A stretch of DNA of 64,000 nucleotides from Streptomyces diastatochromogenes (GCA_026913215.1 JAPTYK010000001.1:7564001-7628000); one strand, 5' to 3'. Counted from the first letter of the stretch, positions 8,243 through 16,671 are shown. Notes: generated by a model not told the origin, from the letters alone. Numbers and translations are program-made.

Positions 8243-9104
8243 CTAACCGGGCGGTGGCGGCGGAAAGCCGCCCGGAAGATCCGGGTCCTCCGGAGGGCGT
8301 ACGGTGCCGCTGCCGAGCAGGACGCGGGTCCGGACCCGCATCGGCTCGTCGCCGCGCCGGGAGAGGAGGACCAGCTCGTCGACCCGGGCCGTCATGGGGC
8401 CGAGGAGGGACTCTGCCTTGCGGGCGAGGGCGGGCGGGTCCGGGGTGCGGCCGAGGACAGGTGCGGGTGAAGCCGTGCGAGCGGGATCCGCACAGCGGGA
8501 AACGGAGTTCCAGGGACTCCCGCAGCCGCGCCCAGGGATCGTGGCCGGCGGCGGCCGGGTCGAGCCAGACGGTGGCGTCCTCGCGGTGGCCGAACCAGTG
8601 GACGCCCGCCAGGCGGGCGGTGAACGGCGGCGTCTCGGCGAGCGCCGCGGCGACCAGCGGCAGGGCTCGGGTGAACTCGCCCTCCGGGACGAAACCGAAG
8701 AGCACGTTGACGTGCGGCGGCCAGCGGCGGATCTGCCGGTCGTGTGCACGGCGGATGTGCTGGATCGGCGGCCACAGTTCCGCCGGCGGCAGCCAGGCGA
8801 CGGCGCTGCGGTTCGTCGGCGGGACGGCGAGGACGTCGCCGGGCGCCGGGGCCGGCACGTAACCGACCTGCCCGACGAGGGTCTCGTCGAGCCGGTCGAC
8901 TCCTGAGGCCCGGTCCCAGACGACCTGACCGTCCGCCTCGAAGAACAGCACCCGGTGCCAGGGGATCTCCCCGCCCGGCACGAAGTCGCCGAGCAGGACC
9001 CGCTTCGGCGGGGCCCCGCGCTCCGCGATCCCCATCACGAACCGCTCGGGATCGAACCGAGGGTCCCACAGCACCCGGTGGTAGATCTCGTCGCTGGTGT
9101 GCAC
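8243..9104 (-). CDS. DUF504 (RNA repair) domain fused to a 2'-5' RNA ligase-like domain
   Basis: The N-terminal part (MHTSDEIYHRVLWDPRFDP, then IPWHRVLFFEADGQVVWDR) matches the DUF504/MJ1316 RNA-repair domain. The rest is a 2H phosphoesterase: first motif around PHVNVLFGF, second motif FTPHLSV after one frameshift near 8455. The reconstructed protein is about 287 residues and ends in a Pro-rich GGFPPPPPG. 2H ligases act on 2'-5' or cyclic phosphate RNA ends. DUF504 occurs with such enzymes and with nucleotidyltransferases in RNA processing, so an RNA-end healing role is likely by family. It lies directly downstream of an NYN nuclease-like gene on the same strand, stop and start about 2 bp apart. 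Confidence 0.7.
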
Positions 9105-9105
9105 G

Positions 9106-9627
9106 TCAGCACCTGCCCTCGACCATCAGGGTCCCGCGCGCCCGGCCGCCCCCGCAAGCCGACGCCCGCCCCGCCCGCCCGGCCCCGCTCATGGCAGGGA
9201 GCGGGGTACGGGAGAGGAGATCCGGAGTCCCTACGCGGGTGGCCGGAGAACGCTGCGGGGCCCGCACAGCGGGCGCCCTCCTCCGTCACCCGTCGCCGCA
9301 GCTCGCGGTCGGCCGTGATCACCAGGCACGGCCGGCCGTTCGCGTTCCGGGCCAGTTCGGTGATCAGGTCGTCGCCGCTGCCGGGAGCCTCCTCGACGCG
9401 CACGCCGGGTACGGAGGCGATGCCTCGGGCGCCGCCCTCGACGACGAGGACGATCTCGTACGGGCGGGGTACGGGCCGTCGGCCGGTCCGCCGGTCGCGG
9501 CGAGCCGGTCGCGCAGCCGCTCGGCGGCTCCGCGCCGGTCGCGCCACCAGCCGTCCGGCACCGATCCCACGACGTTGGCGCCGTCCACCACCAGCAGGGG
9601 ACGGATGGGCGAGTCCTCGGAGTTCAC
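9106..9627 (-). CDS. NYN-domain (YacP/PIN-like) protein
   Basis: The start is GTG 9627, with GGAG correctly spaced upstream. The N-terminus PLLVVDGANVVGSVPDGWW is the metal-binding strand of NYN/PIN-fold nucleases. A later segment, ELARNANGRPCLVITADREL, supplies the second conserved Asp region, and EAPGSGDDLI the acidic cluster. One frameshift near 9480 and probably another close to the end are needed to reach the stop just before the next start. NYN proteins are predicted RNA endonucleases. Its pairing with the DUF504/2H ligase gene suggests a two-gene RNA cleavage and repair unit. Confidence 0.65.
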
Positions 9628-9723
9628 GGCTCCATGATGGCAAGAGCGCGCCGCTCCGACGGACGGGCCCCGCCTCCCGAGCACGTGTCGAGCCGTCGAC
9701 GCCGACAGCGGGTTCCCTCAGGT

Positions 9724-9739
9724 GGTAACACTTGTTACC
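9724..9739. promoter_or_regulatory. palindromic operator of the toxin-antitoxin pair
   Basis: GGTAACA-CT-TGTTACC is a perfect inverted repeat with 7-bp arms, 8 bp before the antitoxin ATG at 9748. The position is right for autorepression by the RHH antitoxin. Confidence 0.6.
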
Positions 9740-9747
9740 ATCCGGGG

Positions 9748-9987
9748 ATGGGAAAGACACAGCTGGGCGCACGCGTGGACGATGACGTCGCAGAACTGGC
9801 CAGGGCCCGCGCCAAGGACCGCGGCCTGAGCCTGGGCGACTACATCGCCTCCCTCGTACGGGACGACGCGGACGGCATGCGCCGGCGCGGGCTGGACGCC
9901 GCGCGCCGCTTCCTGGACGAGCACCAGGACCTCTTCGACGAGGCGGAGGACACGACGCGGCGCGCCACGGGGGCCCAGGCCGCCTGA
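9748..9987 (+). CDS. RHH-type antitoxin
   Basis: This is a 79-residue protein. The N-terminus MGKTQLGARVDDDVAELARA resembles a ribbon-helix-helix DNA-binding strand and helix, with the second helix RGLSLGDYIASLV. The acidic/basic C-terminal tail (FLDEHQDLFDEAEDTTRRA) is typical of the toxin-neutralising part. Its TGA overlaps the ATG of the downstream gene (TGATG), the usual arrangement in type II modules. The perfect palindrome at 9724-9739 is probably its operator. Confidence 0.75.
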   Translation: MGKTQLGARVDDDVAELARARAKDRGLSLGDYIASLVRDDADGMRRRGLDAARRFLDEHQDLFDEAEDTTRRATGAQAA

Positions 9988-10364
9988 TGGAGCTCTACAT
10001 CGACGTCCCCTGGATCCTCCAGGTCGCCGAACTCGCGGGTGCCGACGACCCGGCGCCCGACGACTACGGAGTGCCCGTGGCCGCCGTCGCCTGTCACCGC
10101 GCCGAGATCCTGGACCAGCCCGTCTACGACGGCCCCTACGCCCGCGCCGCCGCCCTCGTGCACGTCCTCGGCCGCTGCCGCTGGCTGGACCGCTCCAACA
10201 TGGCCGTGGCGGCGGCCACGGGCGTCATGTACCTGGAAGCCTCCGGCATCCAGGTACACCCCACCAGGGAAGACGCGGTCGCCCTCCGGAACCTCCTGCG
10301 CGACCCCACTTGCAGCGCCGGGGCGATCGCCGCGCTCCTGCGCACCTGGTCGCCGCGCGACTGA
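9987..10364 (+). CDS. Doc/Fic-like toxin with degenerate active site
   Basis: This 125-residue protein has the layout of Streptomyces Doc-family proteins: an N-terminal YIDVPWILQVAELAG, a central helix pair and a C-terminal helix. In Doc the catalytic loop reads HxFxDGNKRTA. Here the aligned stretch is LGRCRWLDRSNMAVAAATGV, with the His, Gly and Lys of the motif absent and only the N-terminal Asp and the Asn plausibly kept. It therefore may not phosphorylate EF-Tu as P1 Doc does. It is translationally coupled to the RHH antitoxin. It could be an inactive toxin, a repressor partner or a divergent enzyme. Confidence 0.6.
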   Translation: MELYIDVPWILQVAELAGADDPAPDDYGVPVAAVACHRAEILDQPVYDGPYARAAALVHVLGRCRWLDRSNMAVAAATGVMYLEASGIQVHPTREDAVALRNLLRDPTCSAGAIAALLRTWSPRD

Positions 10365-10390
10365 GGCCTGCCGGAAGGGCGGCACCCACG

Positions 10391-10414
10391 GACCGCCGGA
10401 CTCACCCGGCGGTC
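10391..10414 (+). terminator. hairpin terminator after the toxin gene
   Basis: GACCGCCGG and its complement CCGGCGGTC form 9-bp arms around a 6-nt loop (ACTCAC), 26 bp past the toxin stop codon. There is no T run, as is usual in Streptomyces. It also faces the end of the convergent DUF3103 gene. Confidence 0.6.
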
Positions 10415-10476
10415 GGCGGGACACCTGCGTACGGCACTCGGCCACTCAAGTCCGGTGCGTTCGGCGGCCGTTCGTG

Positions 10477-11603
10477 TCAGAGGGCCGAGACCCAGTACCG
10501 GTCGAGGGTCATCCGGCCGTTGCCGGCGGCTCCGTCGCGGGTGCCGGTGGTCTCCCGGGCCAGGGTGTACCAGGCGTCGACGAAGTCGGGGTCGTCGGTC
10601 CAGAAGGAGGACGGGAGCGCATCGATGACCGGGTCGACCAGCGGGACGTACGCACCGAGGTCGGCGATGGTGAGCAGGGCCGTGGCGATGGCCTTGGCCA
10701 GGGCCGAGTAGTTGGTGTCGCCGTCGTCCTCCATCATCACGACGTCGGCCAGGTTGTACTTGTACTGCGACCAGTTGACCAGGATCTGGTTCGGGTAGTA
10801 CGTGGTCCCCTCGTCGTTCAGGTACGGGTGGGTCACCGTGTCGACGCGTACCTTGCCGTCGATTCCGAAGCCGCTGACGATGCTGAAGATCTCGGCGTCG
10901 CCCTTGATCCAGGTCTCCTTGTCGTCGTTGAGGCGTACCGAGGTGATGCGGGAGGTCCAGTAACCGGTGCCCGCCGCCGCGGACGTGGCCGGGGCGGCGG
11001 CGGGGGTGGAGGCCGTGGAGACCCCGGCGGCGGCGAGTTCGCGCTCCAGAACCTTCAGACCGGCCTCGACGGCCCCTTCCCGTCGATCCCGACGACGTAC
11101 ACCGGCATGTCGGGGTCCGGGACGCGTCCAGCGTGTGCGGCCGCCGCTCGCGTCGTAGGCGGTGACGGTGGTGGCCTCGTCGTCGGACGCGGCGACGGCG
11201 ACCAGCGGGGCGCGGCGGGAGTCCGCGGCACCGGCCAGGGTCACGGTGAGCAGGCCGCCCGTGTCGGCGCCCAGTCCCTTGACCGCGCGTACGGAACGGT
11301 CCGCGGCGGCGACATCGGCGGCGAGTAACGCCCCTGCTCTGGTACGGGACTTGTCGGCCACGGCCTCCAGCCCGGTCTCCTTCCCGTCCGCGACGGCCCT
11401 GCGGAGCTCGGCCCGCCAGGCGGAGTCGGCGAGCGAGCGGGCCAGCGAGCGGGCCGCCGCGTCCGTCGCGGCGGTCACCGACGACGCCTTCGCCGCGACC
11501 TCCTCCACGGGAGCCGCGCGGCGGGGCCCTGGGCGGTGGTGACCACGATGCCGGTGAGGGCGAGGCCGCACAGGGCCGTACGGAGCTGCTTTCTGACGGA
11601 CAA
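10477..11603 (-). CDS. secreted DUF3103-family protein
   Basis: I choose a TTG start at 11603 because GGAGG lies 5 nt upstream and this frame gives a signal peptide (SVRKQLRTALCGLALTGIVVTTA). The alternative ATG frame gives no hydrophobic core. The mature region has an Ala-rich helical first half and a C-terminal domain with GYWTSRITSVRLNDDKETW and DVVMMEDDGDTNYSALAKAI, which resembles DUF3103 exoproteins. Two frame breaks (near 11520 and 11060-11150) need correction; the second restores TLDAS and a VYVVG-like strand. It is exported and of unknown function. The gene stands alone, convergent with the toxin gene. Confidence 0.65.
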
Positions 11604-11911
11604 GACATCCTCCAGCGGAAGTCGGGCGGCGCCCGGGATGCCGGGGCGCGCCTGAGACACCGGCCGCGGGTGTGCGGCCGGCGTGGTGGTGCCGGAATGG
11701 AGCGCGACCATGATGGGGCATGACACGTCTACGCGTATAGACCGCACCGACGGCGGTGCGGGAAGGGAACCCCGCCGAAATGACCCTCGGGTCGGCACGG
11801 AGTTCACGCGGGTGTACGACGCCCCAGCGAGCAGCGAGCAGCGAGCAGCGAGCAGCGAGCAGAGTAAGCAATGAGCAGCGAGCAGAGTGAGCAGTGAGCA
11901 ATGGGCTGAGA
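11604..11911. other. intergenic region with promoter and short tandem repeats
   Basis: The stretch upstream of the DUF3103 gene contains an inverted repeat GTCTA-N6-TAGAC (11727-11742) in a locally AT-richer segment, a plausible promoter element. Further on lies a run of GCGAGCA repeats (11827-11900). No gene is seen. Confidence 0.4.
11827..11900. repeat. degenerating 7-bp tandem repeat (GCGAGCA)
   Basis: The unit GCGAGCA is repeated perfectly about five times and then decays into related AGCAGAG, AGCAATG and AGCAGTG units. The 7-bp period is not a multiple of three, arguing against coding. Confidence 0.7.
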
Positions 11912-11950
11912 TGACCCGCTGAGGGACCGTCACGGTCCCTCAGCGGGTCA
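11912..11950. terminator. very strong bidirectional terminator hairpin
   Basis: Perfect 19-bp arms (11912-11930 and 11932-11950) flank a single unpaired C at 11931; the arm begins TGACCCGCTGAGGGACCGT. It lies 52 bp past the stop codon of the minus-strand di-TOBE gene. Confidence 0.85.
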
Positions 11951-12002
11951 CCCGGCCGGGGGAGGGGCCGGGAGCGCGGCCCTCACGCGCGGCAGCCGGT
12001 GA

Positions 12003-12422
12003 TCAGGCGGCGGAGAGCGAGATCTCGGTCGACTTGATCAGGGCGACGACGGAGGTGCCGGCGCTCAGGCCGAGGTCCTCGACGGCGTCCTTGGTGATGG
12101 CGGCGGTCAGCTCGCCGCCCTCGACGGAGACCTTCACCGAACCCATGGCGCCACCGGTGGAGACCTCGGTGACGGAGCCGGCCAGCTGGTTGCGGATGGA
12201 GATGCCCTCGACCGGGCCGGTCGCGAGGGCGACCTCGGTGGACTTCACGAGCGCCTTGACCGCGGAACCCTCGGCCAGGCCCAGGTCCCTGACCGCGTCG
12301 GCGGTGATGGCCGCGGTGATGTCCTGGCCGCCGGCCAGGCGCACCTTCACGGAGGCCATGGCCTCACCCGTGACGACGGCGGTGACGGTGCCGGGGAGCT
12401 GATTGCGAATGGACAGGGTCAT
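12003..12422 (-). CDS. di-TOBE molybdate/tungstate-binding protein (Mop-like)
   Basis: This 139-residue protein is built of two homologous TOBE (Mop) repeats. Both contain the same landmarks: SIRNQLPGTVT / SIRNQLAGSVT at the start, MASVKVRLAGG / MGSVKVSVEGG in the middle, and ALVKSTEVAL / ALIKSTEISL at the end. Di-Mop proteins oligomerise and bind molybdate oxyanions, acting as intracellular stores or sensors. The ATG at 12422 is preferred over an upstream in-frame GTG because the family begins MTLSIRNQ. It stands alone between two strong signals: the perfect terminator hairpin downstream and an AT-richer promoter side upstream. Confidence 0.9.
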   Translation of the reverse strand: MTLSIRNQLPGTVTAVVTGEAMASVKVRLAGGQDITAAITADAVRDLGLAEGSAVKALVKSTEVALATGPVEGISIRNQLAGSVTEVSTGGAMGSVKVSVEGGELTAAITKDAVEDLGLSAGTSVVALIKSTEISLSAA

Positions 12423-12901
12423 GGGAACACGCCTCACAAAGCAGGGGACGAACAGTCGTCAGGTCTGTGACCTGCACTGTTGTCGACGTTACGGGAAAGA
12501 AGATCGCCTTTGGCGACACGCATCGCATCCACCAGGCGAATGGACGCAAAGCCCTCGCGGATTCTTCGAGAAGCCCTTCCGCCCCCCTGCCGTCCTCCGC
12601 ACCTCACACCCGGAGCCCCCCATGCCGCTGGTGCACATATGCAAGGAGAATCGCTACAAGAGCGTGTAGATATTACTTGAGCACGCTGCTAAAGTCCGCA
12701 TCTGCGTATGCATGAGTGATCCTCGACGCAGAAAGCGCACGGCTCCCGCCCTCCCCGGCAGCCCGAACGAACGCTCACTCCGGAGCCGCCAGGACCACGT
12801 CCACAGGTCCGGCCCGCCCTTCCCCTTCAAGGCACTGCGGTCGAACCGCCTCTTCGGTCCCCAGTCGCCGTCTCCGTCGACCATCAGAAAGATGGAATCC
12901 G
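12423..12901. other. divergent intergenic region, comparatively AT-rich
   Basis: This 480-bp gap separates the di-TOBE gene from the first secreted paralogue. GC is lower around 12640-12720 (AATCGCTACAAG, TAGATATTACTT), the likely promoter area for the plus-strand gene. TCGCC-TTT-GGCGA near 12507-12519 is a small inverted repeat on the di-TOBE side. No gene is seen. Confidence 0.4.
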
Positions 12902-13695
12902 ATGACAGGAAAGCTGTTGCCGCGCCTTGCTCCGGGCAGGGCGCTGATCCTCGGCGCGGTGCTGGCCCTGGCAGTGCCGGGAGCCGCCTACGCCAACACC
13001 GTGACCGTGACGGTGAAGACGCCCGGGGCCACCAGTGGCCCGGCCTCCGCGTCGTCATGAACAAGGTCAACGCCCCCACCGCCGGGGCGACCGCGGGCCT
13101 CGTCACGGCGACCTGCCCGGCCAACACCCGCCTGCTCGGCGGCGGCGCCCGTACCACTCCGGGCAACACGGGCAGCCTCAAGGCGATCGCCGGCTTCCCG
13201 ACCTTCAACGACTCCGCCCACGCCTTCGGCGCGAAGGCCGCCGCGGACGGGGAGACGAACCCCGACTCCTGGTCGGCCGTCGGCTGGGACTCCGGCGCCA
13301 ACAGTGCCAACTACACCTACGCGTACGCGATCTGCAGCGGAAGCGGCATCAACGTCAGCGGCGCCACGGTGAAGGTCCGCCACACCGAGGTGAGCGGCCC
13401 GACCACCGGGAGCACCGGCCGGACGGCGACCGTGGGCTGCGGCCAGGGCGACGGAAACCTCATCGCCGGCGGCGCCGCGATCAGCGGGGGCAACGTGACC
13501 ACCACCGGCTTCACCGGGCCCGGTTCGGGCGGCGACCATCTCAACGGCAGCTTCCCCAGCGCCTCCGGCGGCACCCCGGTCGGCGACGGGACCACCACGG
13601 CGGCGTACTGGACGGCCTCCTCCCGCACCGGAGGCCAGTCCTCTCCCGGCACCTCCACCGACGCGTGGGCACTGTGTGCCAACGACGGTGTCTGA
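12902..13695 (+). pseudogene. secreted protein paralogue 1 with an internal deletion
   Basis: The gene starts at ATG 12902 with a signal peptide (RALILGAVLALAVPGAAYA) and the mature start NTVTVTVKTPGAT. It then jumps out of frame at about 13045 into VVMNKVNAPTAGATAGLVTATCPAN and continues to the stop at 13695. The neighbour at 13802 has the same beginning and end, but about 95 extra residues between these two points. So this copy carries an internal deletion of roughly 290 bp, which also breaks the frame. The surviving C-terminal part shares repeated GGGARTTP and GGAAISGGNVTTT segments with the neighbour. Without knowing whether the junction is real, treat it as a damaged gene. Confidence 0.7.
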
Positions 13696-13726
13696 CACGG
13701 CCGTTCCCGACAACCGGCCACGCACA

Positions 13727-13790
13727 ACACACGCACATGCACACGCACATACATATGCATGCGAACGCGAACACGAACACGAACACATGA
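13727..13790. repeat. alternating purine-pyrimidine tract plus GAACAC hexamers
   Basis: Positions 13727-13763 alternate purine and pyrimidine without a break (37 nt of ACACAC/GCACAT/ATGCAT type). The following stretch, to about 13786, repeats CGAACA hexamers. It fills the spacer between the two secreted paralogues, just before the RBS of the second. Confidence 0.75.
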
Positions 13791-13801
13791 GAGAGAACTC
13801 G

Positions 13802-14893
13802 ATGAGTACGAGAATCCTGCGGGGCTCCGCCACGGGCAAGGCCCTGATCCTGGCCGCCCTGCTGACCGTCGCGGTGCCGGGAGCCGCGTACGCCAAGACC
13901 GTGGACGTCACCGTCTCCACCCCCGGGGCCACCATGGGCCCCGCGACTCCGTTCACCGGGGTCTCCTCGCACGCCGACTGTCCCGACGGCCTCGTCTCCG
14001 GAGGCGGTGCCGACCAGGCCATCGGCAACGACGAGATGTCCAACGGCAACCACGTGATGGGCATGGTCCCCAGCGCCGACGGCGCCACCGAGTACACCGA
14101 CGCGCCCGGGGTGGTCGGCACCGACCCCACGCACTGGATGGCGTTCGGCGGGAGCGGAAGCCGCAGCAGCGAGGCCTTCTCCACCACGCCGTACGCGATC
14201 TGTCTGCGGAGCAACCTGATCAGGCACACCCAGGTGGTCATGAACAAGGCCAACGGGCCCACCAGCGGGCTGTCGTCCAAGCTCGTGACGGCCACCTGCC
14301 CGGCCGGCACCGTCCTGATCGGCGGCGGCGCCCGCACCACCCCGGCCAGCGTCGGCAGCCTCAAGCCGATCGCCGGCTTCCCCACCTTCAATGACGCCGA
14401 GCACCACTTCGGCTCGATCGCGGCGGGGGACGGCGAGCGCGACCCCGACTCCTGGACGGCGGTCGGCGGGATCGGCGGCGGACGCGGCGCGGACAACATG
14501 ACCTACGCCTACGCGATCTGCGGCACGGGCGACATCGACCTCAAGCACGTCTCCACGACGGTCCACTTCACCGAGGTCAGCGGCCCGAACACGGCCTCCA
14601 CGGGCCAGGCGGCGACCGTCGGCTGCTCCCGAGAGGAAGGGCAGCTGGTCAGCGGCGGCGCCGCGATCAGCGGGGGCAACGTGACCACCACCGACTTCAG
14701 CAAGGCGACCTCGGGCGGTCCCCACCTCAACGGCAGCTTCCCCAGCGACGCCACCGGCATCCCCGTCGGCGACGGGGGCGTCAACCCGTCGTACTGGACG
14801 GCATCCACCCACAGCGGGGGTTCGCCCTCCCAGGGCAGCTACTCCGACGTCTGGGCGCTCTGCCTGGACGTGCAGCACGGGCACAAGCGGTAG
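13802..14893 (+). CDS. secreted protein paralogue 2, unknown function
   Basis: This 363-residue exported protein has a signal peptide (KALILAALLTVAVPGAAYA). It contains an internal duplication: CPDGLVSGGGADQAIG, CPAGTVLIGGGARTTP and GCSREEGQLVSGGAAISGG each start a segment with a conserved Cys and a Gly-rich turn, ending in YAICLRS, YAYAICG and VWALCLD. This suggests three beta-rich repeats, each closed by a disulfide. The family is common among Streptomyces exoproteins, but its role is unknown to me. Its TAG stop is followed in frame by a Tyr-Gly repeat and a TGA (see 14894-14962). It is intact, unlike its upstream sibling. Confidence 0.75.
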   Translation: MSTRILRGSATGKALILAALLTVAVPGAAYAKTVDVTVSTPGATMGPATPFTGVSSHADCPDGLVSGGGADQAIGNDEMSNGNHVMGMVPSADGATEYTDAPGVVGTDPTHWMAFGGSGSRSSEAFSTTPYAICLRSNLIRHTQVVMNKANGPTSGLSSKLVTATCPAGTVLIGGGARTTPASVGSLKPIAGFPTFNDAEHHFGSIAAGDGERDPDSWTAVGGIGGGRGADNMTYAYAICGTGDIDLKHVSTTVHFTEVSGPNTASTGQAATVGCSREEGQLVSGGAAISGGNVTTTDFSKATSGGPHLNGSFPSDATGIPVGDGGVNPSYWTASTHSGGSPSQGSYSDVWALCLDVQHGHKR

Positions 14894-14898
14894 CTCCC

Positions 14899-14946
14899 CT
14901 ACGGCTACGGCTACGGCTACGGCTACGGCTACGGCTACGGCTACGG
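14899..14946 (+). repeat. 8 x CTACGG hexamer repeat, in frame after a TAG stop
   Basis: Eight perfect CTACGG units begin 6 nt after the TAG of the secreted protein. Read in the same frame they encode a (Tyr-Gly)n tail followed by WGWD and a TGA at 14960-14962. Confidence 0.85.
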
Positions 14947-14968
14947 CTGGGGCTGGGACTGAACGAAC

Positions 14969-15013
14969 CGGCCGGGCCCCGTACGCCAGGAAGCGGCGTA
15001 CGGGGCCCGGCCG
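14969..15013. terminator. strong bidirectional terminator
   Basis: Perfect 19-bp arms (14969-14987 and 14995-15013) enclose a 7-nt loop (AGGAAGC). The hairpin separates the convergent secreted-protein gene and the ferredoxin/P450 operon. Confidence 0.9.
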
Positions 15014-15017
15014 ACCC

Positions 15018-15239
15018 TCAGGCGTGGTCGGGTTCCGGTGCGTGGAAGGTGATCGCCCCGGAAGGGCAGACGCCGACGGCCATCCGGGCGGCCGCGAGGT
15101 GGGCGGCCGGCGGTTCGGTGTGCAGGAGGAGTACGAGACCGTCGTCGGGGTCCTGGTCGAAGACGTCGGGGGCGGTCATGGCGCACATGCCGGCGCCGAT
15201 GCAGCTCTCGCGGTCGGCGCTGAGGCGGGGCGTACTCAT
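15018..15239 (-). CDS. 3Fe-4S ferredoxin, P450 partner
   Basis: This 73-residue ferredoxin has the actinobacterial P450-associated pattern: CIGAGMCAMTAPDVF near the N-terminus (a Gly/Ala-substituted CxxxxxC arrangement typical of [3Fe-4S] types) and a distal CPSGAI. It would pass single electrons from a ferredoxin reductase encoded elsewhere to the P450. Its ATG overlaps the P450 stop codon (ATGA), so the two are translationally coupled. Confidence 0.9.
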   Translation of the reverse strand: MSTPRLSADRESCIGAGMCAMTAPDVFDQDPDDGLVLLLHTEPPAAHLAAARMAVGVCPSGAITFHAPEPDHA

Positions 15240-16429
15240 TTCGCGTCCCAGGTGACGGGGAGGCTCTTCACCCCGTAGATGTCCGCGGCCTCCGGGCGCA
15301 GGGCGACCTCCTCGGCCGGTACGGCCAGGCGCAGTGTGGGGAAGCGGTCGACCAGTGCGCGGAAGGCGACCCGCATCTCGACCCGGGCCAGTTGCTGGCC
15401 GAGGCACTGGTGGATGCCGTGGCTGAAGGCCAGGTGTCCGGCGGCCTGCCTGCCGAGGTCGAGGGTGTGGGGGTCGGTGAAGCGGTCGGGGTCGCGGTTG
15501 GCGGTGTTGTACGACAGGAGGACCGTCGTGCCGGCCTCGATGGTGTGGCCGTCCAGTTCGACGTCTTCCAGCGCCGTCCGGTGGAAGGTCTTGGCGACGC
15601 TCAGATAGCGCAGCAGTTCCTCCACGGCCCCGTCGGTGAGGGCGGGGTCGGCGCGCAGCGCGGCCAGTTGGTCCGGGTTCTGCAGGAGGGCGAAGGTGCC
15701 GAGGGACAGCATGTTCGCGGTGGTGTCGAATCCGGCCGCCAGGAGGATGAGGCTGATGCCCTTCAGTTCCTCGTCGGTCAGGTCGCTGTCGGTGAGTTCG
15801 CTGAGGATGTCGTCGGTGGGGTGGGCGCGCTTGGCGGCCACCAGCCGCGCCAGGTACTCCTGGGTCGCGGTGTAGGCCGCGATCAGCTCCTCGTCGCTGA
15901 CCTCTCCGCCCATGAACGTGTCGATCTGCTCCTGGAAGGACGCCCGGTCGGCGTAGGGCACGCCGAGGATCTCGCAGATCACGATGGTGGGGATGGGCTT
16001 GGCGAACGCGGTCACCAGGTCTGCCGGCGGTCCGGTCTCCTCCATGGCGTCCAGACAGTCGGCGGTGATCTGCTCGATCCGCTCGGTGAGCATCCGCATC
16101 CGCCGCACGGTGAACTTGCCGACCAGGGGCTTCCGGTAGCGGCTGTGCTCGGGTTCGTCCATGAGGAGGAACTCGCCGGGCGGCGCCGGGGGAAGCTGGA
16201 AGTCGACGACGTTCATGAGGTCCTTGCGGGAGCTGAACCTCGGGTCGGCCAGGACCGCTCGCACCGTGTCGTAACCGGTGATCAGCCGGCCGGGCTTGCC
16301 GCCGGGGTGGGTGTAGTGGCTGATGGGGCCGTGCCGACGGGCTTCGATCAGCTCGGCGGGCGGATCGAAGGGGCAGCCGGACCGCCGCTCCGTCGGCAGC
16401 GCCGTGACGGTGTGGAGGGAGTCGCTCAT
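15236..16429 (-). CDS. cytochrome P450, CYP105-like
   Basis: This 397-residue intact P450 has the oxygen-binding I-helix motif AAGFDTTANML, the K-helix EELLR, and the heme-binding loop FSHGIHQCLGQQLAR with the axial Cys. The spacing and the coupled 3Fe-4S ferredoxin fit the CYP105 group, which hydroxylates varied hydrophobic substrates in Streptomyces. The substrate here is unknown. Upstream is a 240-bp gap with a palindrome (16565-16581) and then a methyltransferase on the same strand, which could belong to the same pathway. Confidence 0.9.
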   Translation of the reverse strand: MSDSLHTVTALPTERRSGCPFDPPAELIEARRHGPISHYTHPGGKPGRLITGYDTVRAVLADPRFSSRKDLMNVVDFQLPPAPPGEFLLMDEPEHSRYRKPLVGKFTVRRMRMLTERIEQITADCLDAMEETGPPADLVTAFAKPIPTIVICEILGVPYADRASFQEQIDTFMGGEVSDEELIAAYTATQEYLARLVAAKRAHPTDDILSELTDSDLTDEELKGISLILLAAGFDTTANMLSLGTFALLQNPDQLAALRADPALTDGAVEELLRYLSVAKTFHRTALEDVELDGHTIEAGTTVLLSYNTANRDPDRFTDPHTLDLGRQAAGHLAFSHGIHQCLGQQLARVEMRVAFRALVDRFPTLRLAVPAEEVALRPEAADIYGVKSLPVTWDAK

Positions 16430-16564
16430 GGCTCGGCCTCATCTCGCGATATGACGTGTTCGGGATTGATTGAAAGCTACGTTGCGTTCATGGCACCGTC
16501 AATCGATGGATTGCGTTTCCGCAGGTGGTGGATGGAGAATTGATGCAATGACGCTGGGATCGAA

Positions 16565-16581
16565 TGCAACGGAGCGTTGCA
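16565..16581. promoter_or_regulatory. operator-like palindrome upstream of the P450
   Basis: TGCAACG-GAG-CGTTGCA is a perfect inverted repeat with 7-bp arms. Related TTGCGTT and GATGCAATG words occur nearby, in an AT-richer stretch (16455-16600) that probably carries the P450-ferredoxin promoter. Confidence 0.5.
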
Positions 16582-16671
16582 ATGGATGGCGGCGAAGGCA
16601 ATGCTCGCGGGAGGTGCAGGAGGAGGATCGACTCCTCCTGCCGGCCGAGCGGGGGGCGGGTGTTCGGAGCG

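Noticed and set aside
9724..9739. tRNA or attachment site
   Set aside because: The palindrome is too short and its placement before an RHH antitoxin fits an operator.
12902..13695. Simple one-base frameshift in paralogue 1
   Set aside because: Comparison with paralogue 2 shows a missing internal segment of about 95 codons, not a single indel.
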